A stretch of DNA of 64,000 nt from Proales similis (lineage: Eukaryota; Rotifera; Eurotatoria; Ploima; Proalidae). Of the stretch, positions 33,183 through 43,162 are shown in pieces. Every line of letters starts with the position of its first letter. Positions within the stretch are counted from its first letter, which is position 1. The notes beneath the pieces were generated by a model. That model did no database searches. It saw only the letters and a list, made by a program, of their open reading frames with translations, and was not told the origin of the DNA. The position numbers and the translations under genes are program-made. The stretch is taken from positions 806,001 to 870,000 of the forward strand of contig JAGVRJ010000013.1 in the NCBI GenBank assembly GCA_019059635.1, in the 5' to 3' direction.

Positions 33183-35918
33183 CTAGACGCCGCCGAGTGC
33201 GAGCATGGCCGATTGAAACGGGTCGTGGTCAAGAGCCAGGTCCATGCAAGTCGACGTCGGATCGTTCTTTATCAACTTGACCATCGACGATTGTGAGACA
33301 AGGTCGAACGAGTCAGAATAGGTTTATAGTTACTTCGATCTCTGGGATCAAATGGGGCAGCTTGAGCTTTAGGTAAAAGTAGTGGTTTATCACATACTTG
33401 GGCAGCAGGGACATGATGGCCGAGTTCTGGTTGACGCCGTTGAAAATGAAGATCAGCGAGGCCACGTCTGACGAGTGAAAGGCTCGTAAAAGCGAGCTCT
33501 GTTTCAGATCGACAAGTCAGATCGACAAGTCACTTACAGAATTGATCGTTTATATCCGGTTCGATAACGTCAATGAACGGATGCAGGCTGATGAGATAGG
33601 AGACGAGCGAAGAAACGAATTTGGAGTGGTTGGCACCAAGACTTTGCATGCAGCTTAGACGAGCAGAGCCTTAGACGGAGGCGATCGATCTGATTGCCGA
33701 GCGACGAGCACTCACCTCCAGATGGCCTCAGTGTCGGTCGGATATTTCTTCATGTTCTGGTAGAGGGCTTGGATGGTTTTTTTCAAGCCGATTTTGGTGG
33801 CGAGTTTGCAGCTGCCCAGCAGCTCTTTCAACGAGTTGCGAATCTCGGCCGAGCCGTCCTGTTGGCCAACAAGCGTGAACAAAGGCGAGTTGAAGCCAAG
33901 TTGAAAATTTGGCCACCTGAAGCACGGAGAGAACAATGTCGATTTGGTCGTCGCCAAAAAGAACGTAATGGGCCACTTGTTTGATGGCCAGAATTGCGCT
34001 GAGACGAACCGCTTCTATCTCGTCGTTGAACATGTCCACAAAGTAGTCGATCGATCTGACGGCTAGCTCCGGACAATTGACCGCCAGCTGGCACAGCGAA
34101 ATCACTGCCTGGTTGCGCACCTCGAGATACTCGTCTTCGAGCGCGTGAATGAACGCTGCACACGAGCCGACAGTCATCAGGTGAAAGTTGTCGCTGTCGC
34201 GGATCGCGAAGTCGGACGCAGAGCCGTTGGAAGAGAGCGAAGTCGAAGTGGACGGCATTGTGGATGTCCACTCGCTGGCAATCAACTGCCGTTGTCGTTG
34301 GCTGCTCGCGCTTTTCATCTTCAAGTCGCTCATCAGCTTTTTGTCCAGCGTTTGAACCAAGTACTTGACGCTCACGCACTTGAACTGCGCCTGTGCGCCG
34401 AGCTCAATCATCAAGTCGACAACAGAGAGCAAGCGAATCTCTACAAACCATTAGCCCGCTGGCACAGACACGAACGTGCAGCGATATGTCGTTGAGCAGA
34501 TCGCAGATCAGACAGAACGCATGATCGCACAAGCGCATCGGCTCGTTTGATTCGTCGATCACTTCCCTGGTCTTGTCTTTTATTTGAGCTTCGAGCAGTC
34601 GGCTGAGAAAGAGAGGCTACCTCTCGGCATAGGCGAGTCCGATCAGACAGATCAGCTGCGCCGACAGCAGACGAACTTGATCGTACTCGTCTCTCAGCAG
34701 CTGCTTAATCTCGTCGAAATGCTCGAACGGCACTTTGAGTCCGTTCTTGTGCAAGTGAACCTTCGCCGGTCGAGTTTCATGAGACAAAATCAGAGAAAAT
34801 TGGCGTCCATTTCACTCACTAAAAGCTCGAGAGCTGTGATTCGCACTCGAGCGTCTTGATCGTCGCCGAAATTTAACAAAACGCGCACGAGCTTTCCGTC
34901 CTGCTGGAAAGCGTCGTGGGCCGCAAAGTGATGCGCAAGTATCTTCAGGCAGTTTGATCGCACTCGGTGGTCGGCGTTTGACAAATTCTTTCAATTTTTC
35001 ACTGCTTGAATCAACGAGCCAAGCAAACAGCCGGTCGCATATTCAGTTCACCTTTTTGACGAGCGGCAGAAGATGTTGGCTTATCTCGGTCAAATGAGAG
35101 CTCGGGTCGGTCCAGATCGCCAGCAGCTCGTTTAGCACTTTGTTGCTCTCTGCAAAGCAAATAGATCGTTTCCCTCAATATTTAGGTCTTTTGCTCTTGG
35201 CCAAGCGATCGTACTTGCGTTCTTGAGACAGGCCACCAGATTGTTGTAGTGGGGCGTGATGAGCTCTGGCTCGCATGCTCGAATTATTCGCACCAGAACA
35301 CAAATGAGCGGACTTTTATCCTCAGTTTTGGCCGTTTTGATTCCAATCAACTTTTGCACGTGCTGGACAAGAACACTGCTCAAAAGTGGAATAAACTGCT
35401 CGCCCTTCGAATGGATCATCAATGCTCTGACCTGATTAGCTCTCGAGCGGTGGACGTGCAAAGTCGTGATTCCAGCTCAACTCTGCTCTCTTGGCTGAAC
35501 TTGTTCAACGGGTCGACCACAAGCGATTCATCGTTCAGAAAGGCGAACAGGGCGTTCAGTTGTTCGCTCAATGGCACTCGTTGACTGTTTTCAAGGATCT
35601 GGCCGAGAAGATTAAAGTCAACGGCATCGATTTCACTTGTTTGTCTTAGAATCAAACGAGGACGTAGCTGATCGCTCTTTACCGCCAAATCTAAGTCTGT
35701 GGGTCGGAGAACAAAGGGCTGGACGAAGCTGTTACTTGATCTTGCTGAACTAGCGTCCTTGAGGCTTGGTCTTGTTCAGCGATCTGCTGCATTTCCTCTT
35801 TTATTGTGAAGCCCGGTAGACGATTCTCATCTGCCTTGTAAGACCGGCCAGTGCTAATAGGAAGCCGAACGCTGTGGTAGAACAAGCTTTACATTGGCGC
35901 AGAAAATGTTGCCGACAT
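33183..35918 (-). CDS. INTS4: Integrator complex subunit 4, C-terminally short
   Basis: INTS4 scaffolds the INTS9/INTS11 cleavage module that processes snRNAs and terminates paused RNA polymerase II. Exons in coding order: 35893-35918, 35736-35770, 35482-35690, 35215-35431, 35052-35149, 34820-34987, 34621-34760, 34472-34566, 33917-34440, 33716-33858, 33538-33653, 33334-33467, 33183-33275. They sum to 1,998 nt (665 residues) with consistent phases. HEAT repeats align through the whole length. The signature QTLDKKLMSDL is exact, followed by SCAAFIHALEDEYLEVRNQA, DYFVDMFNDEIEAVRLSAI and KKYPTDTEAIWR. The protein stops soon after the block that matches human residues near 600-640, whereas human INTS4 has about 960 residues. 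The first two exons (26 and 35 nt) are the least certain part. Confidence 0.92.
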
Positions 35919-35957
35919 CGACGAACAAGTCGGCCACAGTTCGAGCGAACAGGGGCT
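35919..35957. promoter_or_regulatory. compact bidirectional promoter/5' UTR between divergent genes
   Basis: Only 39 bp separate the INTS4 start codon (minus, 35918) from the ATG of the next gene (plus, 35958). If both starts are right, the two transcripts must begin inside each other's 5' ends. Confidence 0.4.
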
Positions 35958-36775
35958 ATGAAGAAGCGACGTGGTTCGGAGGACAGGTCGGTCTTGTCCA
36001 AAGCTGCAAACAAGACCGAAGCGAGCGGCGTTTGGTTCACCCATCTGAGCCTAACAGGTTTGCTTCTCAGTCTTATGAGCAAAAGTATAAAACTCAAGGC
36101 AGAACTTGATCAGTGACGTTTGATGGCGAATTTGAGCAAGAGCTCAACAAGTGGCGCAATTTGATCAACGAGCGAATAGAGCAGCAGTCAACGCACAGAC
36201 TCAAATCGTTTCACGTCTGTAGCGAATTTCACCTGAGCCTACTGAGGACCATTAGCATTCGAATGAAGCAGTCAAAGCAGCTGAAAGAAATGATCGAATC
36301 GATGAAGCCGTTGCGCTCGATTGTCTCTTGCCGCCTTGACGATTTGACCGTTCTAAAAGGCGATCAGGAAAACAGATTTTTTCTGGCTCTAAATGCCTCG
36401 CTCGGACCCGAGTTCGATCAACTCCAGACTCAGCTCGACAATATTCTCAAGACACTGCGGCTGCCTCGCTCGCTCAAGGTGGCTTCTAACCAGACCATCG
36501 ACCGGCATTCAGATAATCGATCGCAAATCTAGACCCAGCTCTTGCATGTGAGCGTTCTAACCGGCGAATGTCAAGATCCGGACGAGCTTGAGCCCTTTAT
36601 TGAGCGCCTAAAGGTACGAGAAGACGTCCTAGCTCGTCCGACTAAATTCTCTGATTGCTTATCCAAGGAGCTAATTGCCCTAGAGGAGACCAGTCAACTC
36701 CACTGTGATCTTGAGCTTGGACAGCTAAGACTGAAGTGTGGCAATCAAACAATTGTGAGGCAGCTTTGTGAATAG
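35958..36775 (+). CDS. unrecognised helical/coiled-coil protein
   Basis: I do not recognise this gene. Proposed exons: 35958-36057, 36114-36478, 36533-36613, 36668-36775, giving 654 nt (217 residues). The first splice is clear: a donor in phase 1 and an acceptor CTTGATCAG restore frame. The last intron (36614-36667) is 54 nt with no stop, so without it the protein would be 235 residues. The product is hydrophilic and predicted helical, with heptad-like stretches (EFEQELNKWRNLINERIEQQ, DQLQTQLDNILKTLRLPRSL, KELIALEETSQLHCDLELGQ) and no signal peptide or membrane segment. The size and helices would suit a kinetochore, centrosomal or vesicle-tethering subunit, but nothing in the sequence proves that. 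The frame is open upstream of the chosen ATG to about 35874, so the N-terminus is uncertain. Confidence 0.55.
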
Positions 36776-36967
36776 AGCCGCGGTCCGTCACTTGGGCCAT
36801 TTCTCACTCACTCTTGTCTGTTGACTCGTTTAAATCGAATACTGCGTTAAAATGAGTCTGTTCAATTCAAGTCGGTTTTTACGTCACCTTGTCGTATGTG
36901 GGTCACGTGTTAACGAGAGCGTTCGAATAATGAAAAAGAGAACCTGGGAAATGGCTAAAATAGAAAA

Positions 36968-38186
36968 ATGCTCACACAGGGGCTGCTGACAGTAACTTGG
37001 CTGGCTCTGGCTTCGGTCGTTGGTAATTAGAAACACGGTCAGCCAAAGTGGCTCAGGCGTTGACTTTTGAGAAAAGGCGGCCAGAAAGCGGAGTCGGGTC
37101 CTAAAATGGTCGACGTTCGCATAATCGAGGAGCCGGTCAATTTTAACATTCAGAACATGGTGAATCAGTTCGGAAGACGCAGCGGAGGCCAAGAGGAGCC
37201 GCAGCTCATCGCAGCCTTCAGACCTGCTCCGTCAGTCGGGCCGGCAAATCTGCTCCAACTTCAAGGCAGATGCTTCGATCTCGTCGATTCGGGGTTCCTC
37301 TTCACAAATGTTCTAATTTGCTCGAGCTCTTAATTTGGACGCGACTCTATTTGAAGGTACAAATGGGTGGTTTGTCCCTTTAGGAACGTGACGCAACATG
37401 AGCAGAATGCTCGCTGGAACCCGTTCAATGGTGTGATTGGGTAAGAAGGGGTTCACGGGGCAACGGAGAGATGAATGTTCAGGTCAATTTGGACAGAGTC
37501 TGGTTTGAGTGGGAGATTGACAGATCAGAGCCGGGCAAAGAGCGCTTTGTCGCCATGAAAATGGCAAATGGCGACGACTGCGGTGAGCAGGTCGGAGCAA
37601 GAAGTGCCAAGGTCATGTTCAAATGCGACCAGAACGCAACAGACGGCATCCAGCTCACCAAAGTAACAGAGCCGAGCACTTGCCGCTACGAGCTCGAGAT
37701 GAGCACAAGTCTAGCCTGCGAGATGCCTTCAATGAGCGTCTATGCCAGTCTCAATGCAGAGCTCCAATCTGAATGGAACGAGTTGTTCACAAATTTCAAA
37801 AACGAGCAAATCACTCTTAAGGTGAGCGAATCGCACTTTCCCTGAAAATGCCTTCGGTCGAACCTGATTTGCGCCACTAGACATATAATTTGGCTCTCGA
37901 CGCCATATTTCAGCGAGCCGGACTCATTCGGGCCGAGTCGGAGTTGAGCTCGCTTCGCTTGAGCGAATCAGAAAACGACGCGACTGCCTCGGATTCCGCT
38001 TCGAATGTGCCGACTGAGCTCGAGCGCTGCCGACAGGTAAGTGAAGAAAAGCCATTTGGTGAAGGTCTGAATTAGCTTTAGATTGTGTGTGTGTTCAAGG
38101 AGAACGATCGTTTGAAGGCCGAACTGGCCCAGCTTAAGAGTGAGTCAAACCAGCAGCAGCCAATAGCGAGCTCAACACAAATTTAG
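36968..38186 (+). CDS. GNPTG: GlcNAc-1-phosphotransferase gamma subunit (GNPTG)
   Basis: Gamma subunit of the Golgi enzyme that starts mannose-6-phosphate tagging of lysosomal hydrolases. Exons: 36968-37022, 37077-37293, 37357-37440, 37497-37821, 37881-38036, 38100-38186; phases close to 924 nt (307 residues; human 305). The start gives a signal peptide (MLTQGLLTVTWLALASVV). The MRH/PRKCSH region follows: LQGRCFDLVDSGYKWVVCPF, the N-glycosylation site in FRNVTQHEQNARWNPFNGVI, VWFEWEID, NGDDC and VTEPSTCRYELEMSTSLAC, with the paired cysteines of the fold kept. The C-terminal third contains the DMAP-interaction-like helices and a short coiled coil (ENDRLKAELAQLKSE). A poly(A) signal AATAAA sits at 38225-38230. 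Confidence 0.93.
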
Positions 38187-38333
38187 ATTGTTTTGGCTTT
38201 TTTCCCGTTTGCTGCCCTGGGCTGAATAAATGAGCAGACAAGTCTTGGTCAGACGGTTTTATTCTCAGATTGGCTGAATGTTTCTGAGCGTTGAGTTCAA
38301 ATCAATCGACAGAGAAGAAGAGAAAGAAAAGAG
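38187..38333. promoter_or_regulatory. interleaved poly(A) signals of convergent genes
   Basis: Between the GNPTG stop (plus) and the acyl carrier protein stop (minus) lie AATAAA on plus at 38225-38230 and AATAAA on minus at 38258-38263. Each signal lies between the other signal and its own gene's stop or just beyond it, so the 3' ends probably overlap. Confidence 0.6.
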
Positions 38334-38881
38334 CTAGACTTGTGCGAGTCGATTCTGGATGTACTTGACGATGTCAGCCGGTCGAAGCAGCTTCTCATAG
38401 TCCGAGTCGGGTATCTCATATCCTGCAAAGCCGATTAAACTAAAAAGCGATTGAAACGAGGAGAATGGCACCGACCGAACGCGTCCTCGAGCTGAACAAT
38501 AATTTCCACATGATCGAGACTGTCCAAGCCGAGGTCCTTGATTATATGGCTGTCTAGGTTCACCTGCAAATTGCCGGCGGCGGTGAGCGAATGAAGCAAG
38601 CAAATGCGGCGGTCTTGTTCTACCTGAGGCTTTGATGGGTTCTCTTTTACTCGGTCGAACTCGCGCAACAAATTGAGAATCTTCTCCTCAATTTCGTTTT
38701 GACTTGGCTGCGACGAGAGACCACGTCGTGCCTCTTGAACCAAACGAATGGAACACACCTGACGGGGAGCGCTCGGTGCCATTACAAATCGAGCCGAAAT
38801 GCTGCTGCTGCCTGTGCTCAGAGCGCGAACGCCAGCCACGGCCGAACTAAAGGCTCTCAACGAGTTGCGCATCAAAGACAT
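38334..38881 (-). CDS. NDUFAB1: mitochondrial acyl carrier protein (complex I subunit)
   Basis: Carries acyl chains for mitochondrial type II fatty-acid and lipoate synthesis and is a complex I subunit. Exons in coding order: 38624-38881, 38476-38563, 38334-38422 (435 nt, 144 residues). The N-terminal ~65 residues are rich in Arg and Ser and lack acidic residues, a mitochondrial presequence. The carrier domain contains HIIKDLGLDSLDHVEIIVQL, whose DSLD serine takes 4'-phosphopantetheine, then EDAFGYEIPDSDYEKLLRP and a final helix DIVKYIQNRL. The intron after KPQ removes a translated-looking stretch that has no counterpart in the family. Confidence 0.96.
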
Positions 38882-39008
38882 GTTGCGTTAGCGGGTCGTT
38901 TATCTAAGCTAAATCAGAGCTCAATTGGCGACCACTTGGAGTAACCGAGAGTGTTTCGGGTGAAGTGCAATTCTAATAACGCTGGGCAGAACGCGCGCCG
39001 CTCGTCTA

Positions 39009-39354
39009 ATGTACACGAGACGCCTGCGGCACGTTGCATTCCAACGTGCCCAAAGTCAACTTGCACAACAGATTCAACTTTGTCCGATCTGTCTCTTCCG
39101 CAATAAATCAATCAGGCCGCGATTATCTCATTTTGCCCGGCTCAGCCAGTTGCCGATCCTGCACCTATCGCTCTCTCCGTCAAATAATTTCCTTTTTCTT
39201 CTTCCACTCGCCCTTTCCTCTCTCGGTGTCTGGCGTTGCGAAAATTGGCAAATTTTCGACAAAATTCGCGTTTAACAGAACCGGTGCGGCGAATGGCCCA
39301 GATCCGGTTACAGGAAGCGAAGGCCGCTTTCTTGATTTCAATTCACTCGAGTAA
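39009..39354 (+). CDS. candidate small mitochondrial protein (weak)
   Basis: A tentative two-exon gene: ATG at 39009, a donor near 39179 and an acceptor ending TTTAACAG at about 39279, then stop at 39352-39354 and AATAAA at 39360-39365. The N-terminus (MYTRRLRHVAFQRAQSQLAQ) is Arg-rich without acidic residues, like a mitochondrial presequence. The end reads TGAANGPDPVTGSEGRFLDF, faintly like the GPEPTRYGDWE...GR..DF ending of the succinate dehydrogenase assembly factor SDHAF4, but the core GDWE is absent. It is head-to-head with the acyl carrier protein gene, 127 bp apart. It may be a chance frame. Confidence 0.25.
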
Positions 39355-40044
39355 GTTTCAATAAAACTCAGTCAAATTGAATAAATTAGCATAATTTGAC
39401 GTAACGACTGTTCTTGTCTAATCCATCTTGGGCCATGTTCTTATCGATCGGACGCGAATCAATTTTTGTTAATCGAAGCAATTAGCAGCTCGAAAGTCGG
39501 TCGAATGAGCGACCTTGAGCCAGAGGGTGCGAGCATCTGCTCGGATGACCAAAATGCAATCAATGAACGAAGCAGGCGGGGGGAAAAGAAGCGAGAAAAG
39601 GGAAAGAGCTTGAAGATGGCATGAAATAGAAACGCGAGAAAAAGGAGGACGCGCTCGACGAGGGTGTTTATCGCGAGAGTTAGAACAAGTTCTTTGACAA
39701 ATCTCAAAAAGCTGAGCTGCAGTTGGACATGCGTTCTAGCTCGCTGAGAGATGAGAGCGTGTTGTGAATAGGAGCGGGCTCGAGCGAGTCGGCGAATGAG
39801 CGTCGATTACGGACACGCGCGAATCGCAGAAGGATTGGCCACACAGGCGATTTAAAAAGCGTGCGATTCGACTTGGTCGATTTGAGACGGCGTTTTACAT
39901 CACCGCACAAGTTAGTTTGCATAGGAATTGGCCAACAATAGACAAGAAGCTGACCCCAGTGAGAGAGTTGGAAAGACCCAGCGATAGAAAAAGAGAGAGA
40001 GAGAGAGACAAAAAGAGGATCTAGAAAAAGCAAGCGTGAAAAAA
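39355..40044. other. gap upstream of RBMS
   Basis: Contains the AATAAA at 39360-39365 and a (GA)n run just before the RBMS start (about 39994-40008). No gene recognised. Confidence 0.5.
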
Positions 40045-42057
40045 ATGATGTTGATGGGTATTGACGAGCTGCCAACACCGCCTGCCTCGGCCAAGCAGGA
40101 GAAAAAGTTCGAATTCAAGGCACCCGGACGCCGCGGGCCTGAGGTAAGCGAGCAAAATATGCACAGCGCATAATCGTTCAGCTGCTGGTGGTGGTTGACA
40201 TCGACGTCGTCATCTCTTGCATTCATTCACCGCACACATTCACATGCACGCACGCATTGAGCGATCGCGAGCTTGCTTTTAAGAATAAACGAACGAACGA
40301 AAGAATTAACTAGCAAGAGAGCGAGCGAGCGAGCGAGCAAACTAACCAACGAGCGCAAACTGTGAAGACAGAGCGAGTAAAGCAAAGTTGAATAGGAAGC
40401 AGCTTACTGCCGCATCGGAATCATCATGACGAGCATGGAAGGGAGCCGACGAACGCGCGCCTCCAGGAGCTGCACCAGCGAGACGAACATCTACATCCGC
40501 GGCCTAGACGAGGAGACCAGTGACGAAAAGCTGCGCGAGATGTGCGCCAAGTAAGCTTTGTGCTCTAATTATCTGTCCGAATTGAATCGATCGACCCAAA
40601 GGTTCGGACCGATTCGCTCCACCAAAGCGATTGTCGACAAGCAGAGCGGCAAGTGCAAGGGCTACGGCTTCGTAGATTACGAGCGACTAGAGGACGCGCA
40701 CAGGGCTCTGCTCGAGCTCAAACGTCAAAACATGGACGTTCAATTCGCCAAGCAACGCGAGCAAGATCCGACCAATTTGTACTTTGCTAACCTGCCCAGT
40801 GACGTAGACGAAGCCGCACTGGCCGAGATGCTCGCCGAGCAGTTCAAGGCCAATGTCAGTTCGACCAGGTCAGTGTCCCTATCGCCAGCCTCAGTCTGCC
40901 CTTGCTCATTGCTCATCAATATAGAATAATGCGAGACAAAAACGACAACTCGAAGGGAGTCGGCTTCGCTCGAATCGACGATCAAAAGCTCTGTGTCCAA
41001 ATCATTAGTCAGCTGAACGCCAGCCCATTTCCCGGTAAGTTTTTCAAATCGTTGCATTTGCGCTTGTCGGCACTTTAATACTTCACCTTCACCTAAACGC
41101 TAACCTCTCTCCCTTCCTGTCTCTTTGGGCCTTTTCTCTCTTTTTTTTTTAATTCAATTATTGAATTTCAACATAATTGCCAGTCTGGCGCTTGCATTCT
41201 CTGCTCTGCTGCCACCAAGCTTTGAGATTGTTTCTTCTTTTTTTTTTGAATAACGTTCTTCCACGAACGTTGAATAATTTATGTGAATAGAGATTGCTGA
41301 TCGAGACTGAAACCATCTTACAAAGGGCATCCGGAAATCGATCGCAAGTTGAACGTAAAGCTGGCTGATTTCGGCACCGGCCTACCGAAGCGAGGACCCG
41401 TAAACAGCTCTCGTCTCGACTCGTCCGGCTCCTCCTCGTTCACCTATGAGAACGGAACGGGTGTCAACGGCGGCACGCCTCGAGCCCATGCCTATCGTCA
41501 ACAGTTGAACAGCTCGTTTAACTATTGCCCGGTGTCAGAGAGCACTTCGCCTTATCAGTCATCGGGCGAATTCAAGCGAACATCGTCTGCACCTCAAGTC
41601 TATCAATACGACCAGATGATTGGCCAATCGCCGCAAATGCCGCCGCATCCAAACGCCATGGCGCATCAGCCGTACCACTTCAATCCTTACATGAACCCTT
41701 ACTACATTGCGCCGCAAATCACATCGCCATACTATTCGACCTGTTACTATATGCCGCCGGCGACTGTGCCTCCTCCGCCGCCGCCGCACCACATTCCAGG
41801 CTACCCGATGCCATCCTACCCGAGCATGGCGATTGCTAGCGATTGCCTGGCCGATTGCCCGTCGTCCGGCGATCAGCTCTCTGCTCAGCTCGGTCAAATG
41901 TGCATCTCACAAGCAGCCAGTCAAGCATATCAAGGCCAGGTGGGAGTTAGAGCGGCCATACACGTTCATATTCAAACATTGACAACTTTGACTCTTTAAG
42001 GAACTCATGTCGCAGCATGCCGCAGCCAAGGCAGCCACGCTACCGGCCGCTGAATGA
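40045..42057 (+). CDS. RBMS/alan shepard-type RNA-binding protein
   Basis: Two-RRM protein of the RBMS (fly alan shepard) family, which binds AU-rich single-stranded RNA and regulates mRNA. Exons: 40045-40143, 40396-40550, 40602-40868, 40925-41034, 41326-41939, 42001-42057; 1,302 nt, 433 residues. RRM1 runs from ETNIYIRGLDEETSDEKLRE through STKAIVDKQSGKCKGYGFVD. The family linker is exact (AKQREQDPTNLYFANLPSD) and leads into RRM2 with KGVGFARID. After RRM2 comes VKLADFGTGLPKRGP, matching the LLCKFADGGQKKR segment. The C-terminal part is rich in Pro, Tyr, Gln and Ser. Exon 1 and the 252-bp intron after it are less secure: an in-frame ATG at 40423 in exon 2 could be an alternative start. The rest is firm. 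Confidence 0.88.
40317..40340. repeat. (GAGC)n tetranucleotide run
   Basis: Five or so GAGC-like units inside the first intron of the RBMS gene. Confidence 0.75.
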
Positions 42058-42222
42058 ACCATCTGTTGATAGCCGTCGTAGGAGCATTTAACAAGAGTTT
42101 CATTTCCGATCCGTTTGTTTGTCTGACTTTGCGCAACTTGTTTCTGTCTAACTGTAGCTTCTTCTCTCTGTCTATGTGCGTCTATGTCTAGTTGAGCTTG
42201 TTTGTGTGTGTGTGTGTGCGCG

Positions 42223-42262
<40 letters not shown>

Positions 42263-43162
42263 TGGGTTGGTGGTAGAATGAGCCGATGTTGGAGATTGAC
42301 TTCCGCTCGGAACGTTTCGTCCTGTCAGCACAAATCAACCGTTGATTTCATTATTTATTACTCACTTTGTCCGCTGCCGACAAAGGCGCTTCATTTTTGT
42401 TTCACAAGTCGCGAACGCGTTTTTTGCCAATCGAAAGCAAAAAAGAAAAATTTAGAAAACCAGCCCAGAATGCTGCTGCTTACCGACCGACTGGCGGCTA
42501 GCAGCTCTAAAAAATCGAAAACTTTGTTTGTGTTTGATGTGCGCGCGTGAATGACATACTGACCTTTGGTCGTTTGCTCGTTTTTTCTTCTCTTATTTTA
42601 GACGACTTGAGTCCGCTTCTCTGTCCCTCTCATTCCGCTTGCTCTTTGCTTGTTGGCGAGTAAATGCATGAAAACCCAGCAGCGGCGAGCGTGAGCAGCC
42701 AATGCGATTGGCATCGGCCAGTCCAATGTGCGTTTCAAAAAGAGAATAAGCTACTGCCAGTGATTGAATGTCGAAAACTAGAAAACATCTCCTTGGCTTT
42801 AACTTGACATTGTTTCACTTGCTTTGTTATTCCCACTTTCTTCTTCTTTTTCTTGTTCTCGTTCTATTTTCTCACTTTGGTTCTCCGTCATTTGATGTCT
42901 GTCCTAGATAGATCGGGCCTTGAACTTGGCTAATAAAAGCAGAGTCTATTTTTGAAAGTCTTCTTATGCTCTCGAACACGCCCGAGGGAGGCAGTTAAAC
43001 GAATTCCGTTTATTTGCGCACTTTTGCAGCAGATTTAGAAGCGACATTTCGAATAAGAAAATTAGATAAGAAAACGATCAGACACAAATTGTTGATAAAG
43101 ATTAAGGCCAATTAAAGGGAAACGATAAAAGCAGAGTGAATTGGCGACGCGGCTATTTTTGG
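42058..43162. other. long 3' region between convergent RBMS and ceramide synthase
   Basis: Contains a long interrupted (GT)n at about 42203-42259 and T-rich stretches. It probably includes the RBMS 3' UTR. No gene recognised. Confidence 0.5.
42203..42259. repeat. (GT)n microsatellite, interrupted
   Basis: Two GT runs separated by a short CG-rich interruption near 42220-42226, about 150 bp past the RBMS stop and so probably in its 3' UTR. Confidence 0.9.
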
